A DNA stretch of 64,000 bases from Ascarosepion bandense (taxonomy: Eukaryota > Mollusca > Cephalopoda > Sepiida > Sepiidae), in contig JBBBDQ010000445.1 in NCBI GenBank assembly GCA_037127315.1, positions 1,869,001-1,933,000 on the forward strand, given 5' to 3'. This document shows positions 42,405 through 54,229 of this stretch, piece after piece. The position numbers and the translations under genes were made by a program. Below the pieces are notes generated by a model that worked only from the letters and a program-made list of their open reading frames with translations, did not search any database and was not told the DNA's origin. Position 1 is the stretch's first letter. Each line of letters opens with the position of its first letter.

Positions 42405-43519
42405 TTCAATCATTTCACCCCAAGCAAGGCATTAACGCAACTGATGAGCAGAGGGTTAGATAAGAGAGTTGAAGCATAAGGCAGGAAGAGAGTGAAGACA
42501 AAGATGAACCAGCTACAGGGGATGAAAGAGAAAGGGCAAGAGAAGGATGTGAACACAGGAGTGAAGACAGTTGCGAAGGTCAGTCAGTCAGTGAAGTGCC
42601 AAACGTGATACACGCTTGGGCGATCATGTCTCGAAAGAGACATGACTGACTGGGCAGAAGATTATCCCGCAGTAGGTTGCCATTGCTTTCTGCGGTAGAC
42701 TGGTTGCCGACCAAGGCTATAGAACCCAATCTGTCCTGCTATTTAACCCATAACTGGAAGGAAGAGACGGATTAATACCTTTCCCAAGGTTATTTGCACG
42801 TAAGTGAATACAATGGATTCAACTGGAATTCGAACTCGGCTCCCTGGCTTCTCGTTCCAAGCCGATATCCACTGTACCACAACGCACATCCAAGGTAGAG
42901 AGAAAATAAAAGAACAAGATACATGGAGTGATGTAGAAAGGGCTGGAGTTAAGAGATGGGAATTGACTTTGCATTTAAATTCCTGGAGGTTATAGCCACC
43001 AGGAAAGCAAGTATATGAAAGGGAGTTCCACAGGCGGGAAGCGCGAGAACTGATGAAAGTAAGGAATACAGTTTGTTTGAGAACTTTCCATGGAAATAGC
43101 AATGGAGCCATGAGAGGCTTGTGATTTTTTCATCTGTGAGAAAAAGGTTTTAGGGTGGAAAATAATTTGTCACCCACAAGGATGTGGAGATTGGAACGTA
43201 AAGACTAGACAGCTCTTGCCCATATATGGCAGTAGTACTCCATTTTTGCTCTGATCTGGCTTTTGTGAAGATAGAGTATGGGTGGAGGAATCAAGTACTT
43301 AATGGAATAGTACAGGGAACTGACCATTTTTTAGTATCTTTACTGGTGGATTGCATGTACTAAGTTCCACTTGAAGTCAGTCTCAAAAAGTGCTCAAGGC
43401 ACGAGGGCTCCCTGAGGGCACATCTGTTCACTGTGATAGTTCAGGGTTCAATCAGTAATGATGGAAAATAACTAGTTTGGTTTTCAGTCAGTCCCGTCCC
43501 ACCCTACGGACTGAGCTGT
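42405..43519 (-). pseudogene. LINE-J 3' half, interrupted by a SINE
   Basis: 3' UTR at 42405-42580 (CACCCCAAGCAAGGCATTAA...), then after the SINE 42892-43519: FISSRASRLWNSLSYTCFPG, GYNLQEFKCKVNSHLLT (42930-43050), and upstream KSQIRAKMEYYCHIWARAV. The 3' UTR retains the bases adjoining the SINE exactly as in the uninterrupted copy at 500-530. Confidence 0.88.
42581..42891 (-). mobile_element. SINE-A, full length, with 5-bp duplication AAGGT
   Basis: CAGTCAGTCAGTGAAGTGCC to ACAACGCACATCC, 311 bp, flanked by AAGGT (42576-42580, 42892-42896). The undisturbed LINE sequence (GTTGCGAAGGTAGAGAGAAA, reverse of 510-530) has AAGGT once, confirming the duplication. Its high similarity to the family makes it one of the youngest copies here. 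Confidence 0.95.
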
Positions 43520-44030
43520 TAAAGTTTAAGTTTGAGCTTTGTTTGTTATCAACTTCTGTGGGCTATTTAATGCCAAAAAGGTGGGCTTTTAATGTATTTT
43601 TTTAATGTTTGGTTATAGTGAGAAGGTTGATTTAGTTAGATTTTGATGAAAATTTATTTTTTTATTATAGAAAACTGAAGATGTCTTCTAGTTTTGTATT
43701 CATAAATGTATTGCTGGTTATAATTCGTTCCTTCAAAAATATATTGTTGATAATATTTTTCCTTCAAAAATGTATATTTTTCTATAAAAGTCTATTTTTA
43801 TGTATATATTTCTATAAAAGTCTATTTTTATACTTTCATAGTGTTTTGACCCCAGTTTGGGGGTTAACTATTTGCCCATAGCTGGGACCCTAGCAGGTGC
43901 TACCACTCCGGGTCAGAGTGGACTTGGGAACAACAGCAATTAAGAGGTGGTTCTATGCTCCTCACAACCTCCCAATCAGAGGCCTTGCTGCCGGATGCAG
44001 TTTACCATCATACCCTGGACCTGAGCTGTT
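43520..44030 (+). repeat. Rep-P copy inside the LINE
   Basis: AAGTTTGAGCTTTGTTTGTT to TTTACCATCATACCCTGGAC, in the opposite orientation to the LINE it interrupts. Confidence 0.88.
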
Positions 44031-45350
44031 AGAGATAGGTCAGAGAAGAGATCAGCTGCGAATCTCAGGTCATCTAGAGTTTTCAAGGTGCACCAGTGTA
44101 TCATCAGCATAGATATTCACAATTGATTAGAGTATACTCTTAGGCAGATCATTTCTATGAAGTAAGATCAGGGTTGGTTCAAAAAGAGACCCTTGGAAGA
44201 TGCCCGCTTTGACTGCTAGGGCCTTAGAGAACTGACCATTAACAACAATCTTCAGGAACCTACCCATTAGGATTCGTTTGTTTGTTTGTTTGTTTCAAGG
44301 TTTAACAACCTATCAATCCTTATGGGATCATTTAAGGTCATAACCAATGATTTTGGGTAAGGTTATTTTTATTTTTACATTTTTCTTTTCGAATATCAAG
44401 ATTCATTGGGATTTGTTTTTAAGAGCAGGGTCCCCAAGTCCTACCCTTGTTATTTAACCCATAACTGGAGGGAAGGGATGGATTAATACCTTTCCTGAGG
44501 GTACCAGTGCTTAAGTGAATGCAGGGTATTCAACTGGAATTCGAACTCAGCTCACTGATTTCTTTTTCCGAGCCGATATCCACTACACCACAACGTACAT
44601 CCATCACTATATGCTTACAGCACCTGGTATTCCCAAGCGGTCACCCATCTAAGTATTGACTAGGCTCAATGTTGCTTAACTTCGGTGATCCAGCGAGAAC
44701 CAGTGTATTCAACATGATAGGCCGTAAGCCTTACCCATTAGGAAGAACTTTATGACTGAAAAACTTTTCCAGTGATTCTATAGATAGCTTAAATAGTAAC
44801 CCCTTCACACATCTTGTCAAAGGTCTTTGAAATATATTTAGCGATGGATCATATATATGGGTTCAGCTTGAGGTTTAGAGTGAACTTGAGTACTAATAAA
44901 TGTTCAAGGCAAGGAGCTTCATTGAGAGTACAATCATTTATCATCATAACTGGAGAAGATTTAGAGTCTGCTCATTAATCACCTGGGACTTGTAGAACTG
45001 GCCATTAACAATTACCGTCAAGGACCTACCAGTCAGGAAGGACTTTATAACTGAGAAAACCCTTCCAGTGATTCTATAGCTAGAGAGCTTGTGCAGTAAT
45101 CCTTTATGCCACGCTTTGTCAAAGGCTTGGTGCAATAGTTCTCAAAATGTATTTGTTGTTTAGTGCTTCAGTGAATCTATGAGTAATGGCAGTCAAAACA
45201 TCAGCAGTAGATCTGACCAATCGAAAGCCATACTGCTTGTCGCTCAAGAGGTTGTTCCTATTTGAGTTATCAACAACCTTCTTGTTGATTATAACCTCAA
45301 AAAGCTTGCTGATACACCTAGGAGAGTAATGTATCTATACTGAGAGGGGG
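44031..45350 (-). pseudogene. Jockey/CR1-like LINE reverse-transcriptase core, interrupted by a composite SINE
   Basis: Minus strand, high to low: ISKLFEVIINKKVVDN and NLLSDKQYGFRLVRSTADVL (45170-45310), then QAFDKAWHKGLLHKLSSYRI, TGRVFSVIKSFLTGRSLTVI and VNGQ (44990-45130). A second, overlapping piece SKALAVKAGIFQGSLFEPTL with NIYADDTLV (44095-44260) carries the catalytic YADD. Frame shifts and stops occur, and 44744-44860 repeats part of 45040-45150, so at least two copies are joined. The SINE at 44273-44731 lies between the pieces. Confidence 0.82.
44273..44731 (-). mobile_element. Composite 5S-tRNA SINE with 12-bp duplication and (CAAA)n tail
   Basis: Minus strand: one 5S rRNA-like unit (44730-44613, 118 nt, about the length of real 5S rRNA) from GCTTACGGCCTATCATGTTG to GAATACCAGGTGCTGTAAGC, then GGATGTACGTTGTGGTGTAG as tRNA-like A box and GAGTTCGAATTCC as B box, a body with GACTTGGGGACCCTGCTCTT, and the tail (CAAA)n at 44277-44295. 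TACCCATTAGGA flanks it at 44261-44272 and 44732-44743 without mismatch. This is the best-bounded copy of the family. Confidence 0.95.
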
Positions 45351-45534
45351 AAGAGTGCTTGTGGTGATACCGAGCAAAAGCGATGGACCTGATGTTTGCG
45401 CTTTCAACGAGCAAAAAGCAAATGACCAAAAGTCATCGCTGTACCGCCAGCTCCATGCAAATGTTCCAGTTGAAAACTAAAAGTTAATTAAATATTAAAT
45501 TTCCAGTTCACAAGCCTACGCGAATTTTATTTAT

Positions 45535-46025
45535 CAGCCAATGGGAAGCCCAGAACCAAATACAAGTGCGAAATCCCAAATGAGCTGCTGTGATCCAAAA
45601 AGAAGATATAAAAAGCGGATACAGAAAGCATGGACAGGCAGACCGACTCGAGGAGAAGAGAGTAATTAGTATCTCCCTTGACCCAAGTCAAGCGGCTTAC
45701 TACGCTTGCCTCCCTTACCTCTTTCCTTCTTCCCTGCCTCAAAAACTACTTACTGACCTAAGGAGTGAATACATCAAAGACATTCCTTACTTACACACTC
45801 CCAAATTCCTAAGCATTAATTCTCTTTCAACATTTTATTGCCATGAACATTTTAATCTCCGTTGGGCCTATACTACATGTATTACTTCAAATGTAAAAAC
45901 ATTAATTGATATGTGTATATATAAAATGTTATTTTTCAACTCAATTTGCTTTTCTTGGTTTATAACCTTTCTTTATGACTTATAGTGGGCTATCTACAAC
46001 AAGGCCAATTTCCGTTAACCTGCAA
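45535..46025 (+). mobile_element. Rep-L (LTR-like) copy 2
   Basis: CAGCCAATGGGAAGCCCAGA (CCAAT-like), GATATAAAAAGCGGATAC (TATA-like, 45605), a pyrimidine-rich stretch with CTCCCTTACCTCTTTCCTTC, ATACATCAAAGACATTCCTT and the end CTACAACAAGGCCAATTTCC. Promoter-like and end features in this order support an LTR, but the borders are unknown. Confidence 0.5.
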
Positions 46026-49000
46026 CAGTATACAACTACCCTTCACTAGAACGGACTCTCCACTACTAACAGAAAAGAATTGATAAGCAACCCACAATAT
46101 GCTCACCTGCATTCTTGAAAATCAAAAGAATAAGAAGAAAAAAGGTGACTACAGAAAGTAATGAAAAGAAGAAAATAGAATAAAATAAATCAAAGTTGAA
46201 ACAAAAAAGAAAGGAAAAGAAGAAGAGAAAGAAAAGGAAAAAGTAAGAGAACAAAAAGAGAAAAAAAAGGACAGTGATATTGATGAAGCAACAGAAATAA
46301 AATAAAGTAAAGAAAATCTTGAAGTAAAACCCAAGACATAATTATGATCCAAGGTGGAAGCTGGTTGGAGTAGAAAACAATTTTAGACACTGGTTTTGGA
46401 GAAATGACAAGATTTATTTTCATTTACAAAATATGAAAATGTTTCTGGTAAGTCTTAGAGGGTAGCATTCAAGCGTAGTGTAAATGAGAGGAAAAATGAA
46501 AGTGCGAAAGCGAGTAAGCTTTATATGGATGACAGCTTGGTTATCTGTTCAAGCTTGTGGCATTGATAGTGGAGTCCGTTGTCTTTCTGTGCTTACAGGA
46601 AGTCGTTTTTACAGCCTAATGGTTGAACGGCAATCAGCTATGTTTTCTTGTAGCCTCTGTTGTTAGCGTATGTGTGTCAAGTATCTCTCTGTATATGTCT
46701 GGCTTCTCTTATAGCCTGTATGCAAGGACGTAGTTGTACACATCTGTGACAAGTGAAAGTTGTGTCAATAATGGCAGCACTCTGGTATGTTTTTGCTTGA
46801 TTTAAAATGCGTTTTAGTAGAGTGTGGCGTGTGTGACTTAAACTCAATGAAAATTGGTGTGTAGTTTTTTCTAATTGTATAAAATTGGCTTTAATTTGTT
46901 ATTTTTATGTGTAAATTGTTTTTTAGGGCATTTTTTGTGTGGTGAAATGTGTTTTCTGTTACAATTTCAGAAACGTGGGCAACCTTTTGGCCACGATCAA
47001 AGCGTAATATATGTTCTCTATTTATTTGAAATGAGAGTAGGCACACAGTTCCAGAGGTCCCAACCCTGCAATAGCACCTTCCCCATTAGATGTGGGAGTC
47101 AGGATCGACACCAATGTGATAGTCATCGCGTAAACTGGGAATGAACACCCACACGTAAAAAAAAAAAAAAAACTTGTCACACACAGCCTCAGTAAAGAGG
47201 TCAGGTCATAAATTCATAGGCAGACGGACATTGCCCGAATCAAAGCCACAAAAACTGAACTCAAGTGCTGATGATAACGTGACTAGATTTGTACACATTT
47301 CTTTTTCACCCAGAAAGAAAAGTACAAGTAAAACGAAAAAAAAAAACATGATTTTTTTTAGTCTAGATATCACACCAGGTAGAAACGGAAAATAAGCACT
47401 TGACAATGACAAGCTAAGCGATTCTAAAAGAAAAGAGGAAAGGGTGAATCTGAAAAAGAGTTAAAAAAAAAAAAAAAAAAAAAAAAGGCAGTGCGATTTT
47501 AAAAAATCAGTTGCTGCTTTTTTTCTTTTTCGCAACCGACTAACCATTCTACGCTAGAAGGAGACATTCCTTATAAGGCTTATAAAGAATATTATAGTGA
47601 CATACCCCTAGTCAAACATTCTGCTGAACTATTCAACAGTCAGTCGCGTCTTGGTGTATGGAGGGAGTAGAATTGTACTTAGCAACCTCGTTATTTTGTT
47701 AAACGACTGTTACTACTACTATCCACTTAGACTAAAGATTAATTCACATTTTCTCAGCTGCAAAAAAACTAAAAAAGACATGTCCCAACAAATCTAAGAG
47801 TAATTTTGAAAAGTAAACACCATGAAACATGATTTTTTTTTTCTTGCTTTATAATTTCTGAATTCACCTCTTGAAAAAATCCTTTTAAAAAATGGTCGTT
47901 CTTTCTGGAGTTGTAATAAAATAAAAAAAATATATAACCTAAAAAAAAATTTGTAATTAATTAAAATGTCCATTTAAAAACTCTTTTCATAGCTGTAAAC
48001 AATTAAACATCTTTTAATTTAAAAATGTTTAAATTGTTCAGGGTTTTTAAAACTTTAATGAAATTAACTTTCCGTTCCGTCAAAGAAAATAATGGAGAAA
48101 AATTCATACGACTTAAAAGTAAAAAAGCATTTACGTTTTTTATGTTCGTACATTTTTAAAAACGCATTATTAACAGTTTTATGAAGCTGGAAAAAGAAAG
48201 TTATACTCGAGTTTAATTTCTATAACTCAGGATTGTTCCCACACACCAAAAAAAAAAAAAAATAATAATTTAAGTAATAAAAATGTGAACATTTAAAAAA
48301 TAATACCATTTCATTTTAAGCTGTGATATTTTAAATAAAAAGTCCCCCCTTATGTTTCATTCAATTCCAATGACCTCGAAAAAGACATATTCGATAATGC
48401 TAAACACAAAACCTGACATTTAATAATAATATCAAAAGGACATGTTCATTCATGTAAAAGGAAAACAATAAAACGAATGTGAATGATCATTGAGTTTGTT
48501 AGTCACTTATATAGTCTCTTTTCTTGCCATGAGTTTTGTTTTGTTTTGTAATAGTCTTCTTCTATTAATAGATATAATTAACTTTTACAACCTAAATAAA
48601 AGAAACCTCAACAATAAAGTGTGGGACTAAAAAGAAGTGTTTTGAATTCCGATACTATGCGATCTTTTAATTTAAATATGAAAAGTTAACGCATTTTGAT
48701 TTCGTTTACTTTAAAGTCACGTTGAACCATTTTTTTTTTCACATATGTAGAAAATATTTCCCCAGAAAAATATTGATCGAAATCATGTATATAGTAATTG
48801 TATCTATTTAGTGATTATAAAGTCATACAAATTAGGTTTTTTTTAAATAAATATAATTAAATAATTACCATATTATGGCGATAACCAACACTGAGCAAGG
48901 CTTTTTAAAAACTATGCCATTATTAATTGGAGTTACTTCCCTTTGTTGGAAATTGATTTGCTTCCAAAAGCACTGACTCAAACTAGGGAAAAGAATCCGA

Positions 49001-49690
49001 CATGGTGTACGTGACGTTTGGCTGTTGAATTATTACAATAAATAAAAATAATTCGTGTTCCTTATTTTAACACAAAAGAACTTAAAAGTGAGGTACTTGC
49101 ACATTCTTGCTTAACACTTTTTCTTTGGTAATTCTTTACAATGCAGTATATACTCACCTCAATAGAAATTCTTTGTTTAAAAATTCGGTTTTTGGAGTAC
49201 AGTTAAAAAACAAGTCATCTTTATTCTCGTCAGGTTTTTATGACAGGCTGAGATAACAGGTTTGGGTATTTTTCATCCTTTAAGCAAGAAGGGCTTTTAA
49301 TTGGTAAACTACGACATTAAACATTATTTGTTTATTCATTTTTTTTTTTTTTTCGTATCAACAACTGTTAACTGAGATATGTCATTCCTCTAAGCACCAC
49401 AAACACAAAAAAACTGAAAAAAGGAAAAAAAAAAATCCGATAGTGATCTCTCTCGTATAGATATTGATTTATTTGTTTTTTCTTTTGTTTTTTTTTCTTT
49501 TTTTTTTGTCGTTTTTTTTTTTTTGTCCTCAATATCTGTTCGTGACGTCCTTCAAAGGAAATTAATAGAACGAATGTTATCTTGTCAACTGCAGTGTGTT
49601 TGGAACTGAATTGTATTATTGTACCAACTTAGGAATTTTCGACGCTAGAGAAACAAGAACAGAGACGGACCTCTACGACCGGAATCCCTT
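46026..49690. other. Long unclassified AT-rich intronic stretch
   Basis: Purine-rich block at 46130-46330; A runs at 47157-47173 and 47462-47486, the first after about 200 bp of more GC-rich sequence (46970-47155) that could be a retrocopy with poly(A). The rest is AT-rich with long T and A runs (49340, 49490-49520). No coding signature, RNA gene or known repeat identified. Confidence 0.5.
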
Positions 49691-49694
49691 TGTA

Positions 49695-50130
49695 ATTTTT
49701 TCTTTTTTTTTCTTTTTTTTTAATACTTTTTTCAGTGCATTCTTATCGAATTGATGCTAAACTTTCAGAATAGAAAAAAAATTGGAAAAAATTCAATATT
49801 TAAAGATTTTAAGGGGGTGCTCAGTTTCTCATATAACGTTCTAGTAAATCGATCCCCCATATTGGAGACACTCGCTTTGGGGTTGAGTAAAAGACAATGA
49901 CGAGTTGTTGGGTATATTCAACAACTGAATCCTTGGAGAAATTTCTGAATAAAGTCATTCTTGGGGTTTCCGAAGAAGAAGTTGCCATTGTAAGAACAGG
50001 ATTGCCGCTCGTACAAGTTCGCCGAAACAAGAAAATAACCATCCAACATATAAAGAAAAATGATAAAAACCCCAAAGTTAAAAATTTTAAATGCAACATA
50101 GGACAAAGTCCCCTTTTATCTCATTTCTGA
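49695..50130 (+). repeat. Rep-S copy with a short open frame
   Basis: Starts with T runs and TTTTTTCAGTGCATTCTTATCG, then AATATTTAAAGATTTTAAGGG and CAGTTTCTCATATAACGTTC. From 49897 a 77-codon frame reads VYSTTESLEKFLNKVILGVS and EEEVAIVRTGLPLVQVRRNK. A broken relative lies at 58625-58790 (YSTTDSFTKFLNKAILGV, stop, EEDVIVRT). I do not recognise the protein; it is probably the tail of an unclassified transposon gene. Confidence 0.55.
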
Positions 50131-50839
50131 TTGTTATGAATAAAATTTAATCAAGAGGAAAGTAAACTGTTCTTAGGCGACACGTTTCATCATCTGAGAG
50201 ACTTTTATCAATGTAATGTCGGATTTATTTTGCTGCACGTGTTTATATACAAAGGCAAAGATGTCATTAATTTATCGTGGTTTATAAATTTGAGAACATT
50301 CATACAATGTCCATCAGGTGGTTGAAAGGTTAATCAAAGTTAGTTGTGGAAGACACAAAAGGGTCATAATTCAAGAAATGTCTGATAAAAAATAAAGTGA
50401 TCAGGTAATAATATTCAAGAATTTTTTAATTATTATTAATTAATATTGTTTAGATTGTGATTATTATTATGGTATGAGATGAACATGTGTGAGGTACATC
50501 TTGAAAAATATGAGGTGATGCATTTAATCCTTTTTATTTATTTTTTCAACATAATTCAACATTTAATTTGTGGTTGTGTATGTCGGCCTTGAAAAATAGA
50601 AATTCTTTCAGGAAAGGTGAGATTGAGAAAAAAAAAAAAAAACCATAGCATAGTTTTATATTTTGAGACATTATTAAAATTTAGGAAGATCTGCCTAATT
50701 CAATCATAATTTTAATTTTTAAAAGCTCTGCATTTAAATATTTATCTTTTATTTTTGTCTTTAAATGTATATTGAGCAATTTTTAATACAATTGTTTACT
50801 GGTTTAATTTGACTATAAACAATAACTGTTTCATAATTA
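50131..50839. other. AT-rich intronic sequence
   Basis: Nothing nameable; an A run at 50630-50642. Confidence 0.5.
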
Positions 50840-51192
50840 TCTAAACTTATTTATAAATGAAACTTTGTCTGTGGGTGTGTGTGTCCGTTACCTATAGACT
50901 CCGAAATGGCTGAACCAATTCTCTTGAAAATTTACAAAGTTGTTCTATAAGCATCTGCGAGTGTTCTTAGCTAGGTTTTGTGTCAAGGTACCCCCCGATA
51001 AATATCAAAAATTGATAATTGAAAAAATCCAGTTATAGAAGAAGTGGTCTGATTTTAATCAAATTTGATACACTCATAGACAAAGACATAAGAAATGATA
51101 TTCAGAAGTTTCAAGGTTGCAGTTCTTACAATAGTGCATAAAATCAATAATATATATATATAAAAGCTTTCATTACACCTGAGCAATGCCGG
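50840..51192 (+). mobile_element. Hel-1 copy, internally deleted, cut by PLE-B
   Basis: TCTAAACTTATTTATAAATG after A at 50840, through CTTACAATAGTGCATAAAAT and a TA run, then the 3' piece AAAAGCTTTCATTACACCTGAGCAATGCCGG, where the PLE starts. The last bases of the Helitron 3' end are missing. Confidence 0.8.
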
Positions 51193-52161
51193 AAGGAAGA
51201 TAATTTGGTTTAACCCTCCTTATTGTAAGCTAACTAATATAAATATTGGTAGGTATTTTCTCAAATTAATCGATAAACATTTTAATAATAATAACAATCC
51301 CTTAAATAAAATTTTTAATAGGTTCACCCTAAAAATTAGTTATTCTTGCACCTCAAATATAGATAATATAATTAATTCCCACAATAAACAAATTTTAATG
51401 AAACTAAATAATACGGAAGCTAAATCCGGAATTGTCGACAAATGCAATTGTTATTCGGTGGATGCCTGCCCGGTGCAAGGCAAATGTAAATCCACCCATG
51501 TAATTTATGAAGCCCGCATTTCTCCATCTAATAACAAGGACAATTACCGGACCTATATTGGCATGTCCGCGGGCTCTTTCAAACAGAGGCTTTATAATCA
51601 CAGGTACTCGTTTTCGAACCCTAAACAGAGATTCCAGACGGCACTATCACGTAGGTTCTGGGAAATGAAGGAGGAAGGGCAGGACTCTATAATCAGCTGG
51701 AAATTAATAGGCTCAGCTTGTACCCCTAAGGGTTTTCGTGATAGGTGTCGTCTGTGTTTATTGGAGAAGATTCTGATTTTGAAATATCCTCATCAGGACT
51801 TACTTTTGAACTTTAGGAGGGAATTTATAAACAAGTGCCGCCATAGGGCGGATTTTAACTTCTAATTTCAAATTTTTATTTTTAAATTCTAAATTTTTTC
51901 TATATTTTTTTAATATTTAAAAAAATTTTTTAATTTTAATTTTAAATTTAATTTTTTTTTTTTTTTTTTATGTGTATGTTTGTGTGTGGATGTACTTTTT
52001 TATATATATGTATGTATATGTATTTATGTATGTGGGCTATATGTAATTTTGGAAAAAAAATTTTTTAGCTATTTAAATGCTCCTTTTCATAATATTCATT
52101 AATATATATGTGTGTGAGTGCATATGGAATATGTGTATGTATGTGTATATAGGTATATATG

Positions 52162-52200
<39 letters not shown>

Positions 52201-53140
52201 ATGTGTGTGTACACATGTATATTATGTGTATATGAATTTTTTGTATATAGGTGTGTACACACATATATATGTGTGTATGCGCATGTATATGTATATAAGT
52301 GTGTAATAATATATATGTGTGTATATATTTATATATATATATATGTATAATAGTGTGTAATAAATTGAATGTATGTGTGTGTATGTGTATATATGTATTC
52401 TTATTCGTAGAATTGTGTGTGTGTATATATATGTATGTATGTGTGTACTTCTATAGGTATGTATATAATAATTGTAATTTTTTTTTTTTTTTTTTACCTA
52501 GTGTTGTCTTTATTTAGTCTAATTTCAAATGACCTAATTTTTTTAAAAATAATTTTATTTTAAATCCTATATCTTTTTATTCCCTTTTATTAATAATTAT
52601 GCCTTTTTAAGTAAAGGCCTTTTTCTAATACTTCAACGTTTTGGGGAAATTAGGTTTTTGAATTTGTCCAGCGTCTGTAATATTTAAAAAAATTTTTTCT
52701 TTAGTTTCTTTCTTTTACCCTCCCTTCCTTCTTTTATCTCTCTTACCACCTTTTTTCCGTATTGCCTAAACTACGTCGATTTAACGCGTCTGTCTGTTAA
52801 TTTTTAGTTACATTCTTCCTTTTTTTTGCGAACCCAGACGATGTCAATTTTTTTTCTTTTCTTATTTATTTGATTTTATTCTATCTTTTTCTTTTTCTTT
52901 TTCGTTTTCTTTTTCTTTCCCTTTATTTTTATTTTTTTATTTTATTTTATTTTATTTTATTTTATTATTTATTTTTTAATTTCTTTGCAATCTATTTAAA
53001 AAGGAAAAGTAGACTAATTTTTCTCCAGTTTCTGAAAGGTTTTTTCTGTTGCTGAGGTGATGTGTCGTCCCCCGTGGGGATCTTCATATCGAAATGGCTA
53101 TTCAACATCTTTGAATTAATGCTTTTTTAATATATATATT
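51187..53140 (+). mobile_element. PLE-B element, 5'-truncated, with long 3' region
   Basis: Coding part to 51868, then GT/AT-rich microsatellites (52020-52460), TACCTAGTGTTGTCTTTATT, AACCCAGACGATGTCAATTT, GGAAAAGTAGACTAATTTTT and the end CGAAATGGCTATTCAACATC...TTTTTTAATATAT. A 3' copy of the same element is at 6691-7639. A hairpin GTCCCC-CGT-GGGGAT (53067-53081) is conserved with compensatory change. Confidence 0.85.
51194..51868 (+). CDS. PLE-B: C-terminal part of a Penelope-like protein with GIY-YIG endonuclease
   Basis: An open frame of about 224 codons without a start (5'-truncated element), stop TAA after DFNF near 51863. It reads RKIIWFNPPYCKLTNINIGR, KIFNRFTLKISYSC, then CNCYSVDACPVQGKCK (a Cys-rich motif typical of PLEs), VIYEARI, YRTYIGMSAGSFKQRLYNHR (the GIY-YIG core, with YIG and the following Arg) and FRRLCLLEKILIL-like and LNFRREFINKCRH at the C-terminus. 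The reverse transcriptase is absent. This is a different PLE lineage from PLE-A/PLE-C (longer Cys motif, different spacing). No stop or frameshift, so it is comparatively young. Confidence 0.88.
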
Positions 53141-53280
53141 TGCTCTGTAATATTTTATTACATGGAGCTCTCTTCCTGTATCATTTTTTAATATTAAAAT
53201 AAATTTTTAATATTAATTAGGATCGGGTTTTTTGGAATTTACCTTCCTGCTTTTTTCCCTTGGATTGAAGTATCTGAATT

Positions 53281-53284
<4 letters not shown>

Positions 53285-53317
<33 letters not shown>
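53285..53317. repeat. (TA)n microsatellite
   Basis: Uninterrupted TA run. Confidence 0.95.
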
Positions 53318-53320
<3 letters not shown>

Positions 53321-53539
53321 CGTTTGTAGTGAATAAAACAAGATCTAGATTAAAAATTCAAATGCTAAGCGAATTTACTCGAATTGAATTTACAAACTTT
53401 GTTTAGTACACACACAAAAGCAAATCTGAAAACAAAACTCGTTAAATTTCATACCTTGATGTGAAATGTTTTTTGGCTAATAGAAAACTAGGAAACATCT
53501 GAAAACAAAATTTATATAATCTTCAATTATCAGAAACAA

Positions 53540-54215
53540 ATTATTTTACAGACCCTTTTCGTGAGTCGACGCAAAGTTTGTTTGTTGTCCAATGGAAAGG
53601 CCAGAATCACATCCGGGAGTGAATTCCCAAATGACCTTCTTGAGCCCCACAAACAAAATAAAAGACGGAGTAAGCTCGACTGTCACCAGAGAGAAGAAGG
53701 CGTGCATAATTAACACATACCCTTGGCAAACATCCAGTGGTCGTTATTATTATTACCTCTCTCTGTCTCTCTCACTTCCTTCCTCTTCAATCTTTCACCT
53801 GTCTGCCTTTTCTTATACTTGATAACCAAACGGAACCCTTAAAGGCTGAGTGAATACTTCAAAAACATTCCTACCCTATGCTCATAGATGCATACATACA
53901 TACATACATTCCTGTCTACATACACATAAACTCACTCTTGCAAGTACTAATACAAACTCTTGATACCCTTAACTTCTGAATATGTTTTCTCATTGAACAT
54001 TTAATTTATACCAATTCATGTTATTCTTTTCTATTAATAAATTTCTATTTAAACATACAAAAGGTATACTTTTATTCTTCCACAAATCCACCTGCTGATA
54101 ACCTTCTGATAATTCTGGATAAAATTATAAGTTGTAGGAAGTTTGGTTATGTTTGACACAAGGCCAATTAAATAAACATTAACCATCTCCTTACTTCTAC
54201 ACATTTTCCAAATAC
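53540..54215 (+). mobile_element. Rep-L (LTR-like) copy 3
   Basis: GTTGTCCAATGGAAAGGCCA (CCAAT-like), AAATAAAAGACGGAGTAAGC (TATA-like), a pyrimidine stretch, GAATACTTCAAAAACATTCC, ACAAACTCTTGATACCCTTA, CTATTAATAAATTTCTATTT and the end TTGACACAAGGCCAATTAAA...CATTAACCATCTCCTTAC. Carries a (CATA)n run near 53890-53920. Confidence 0.5.
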
Positions 54216-54229
54216 AGGGCCCAAGAGCC

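Noticed and set aside
46875..47173. Processed pseudogene with poly(A)
   Set aside because: There is an A run and a GC-richer stretch, but no recognisable source gene and no target-site duplication found.
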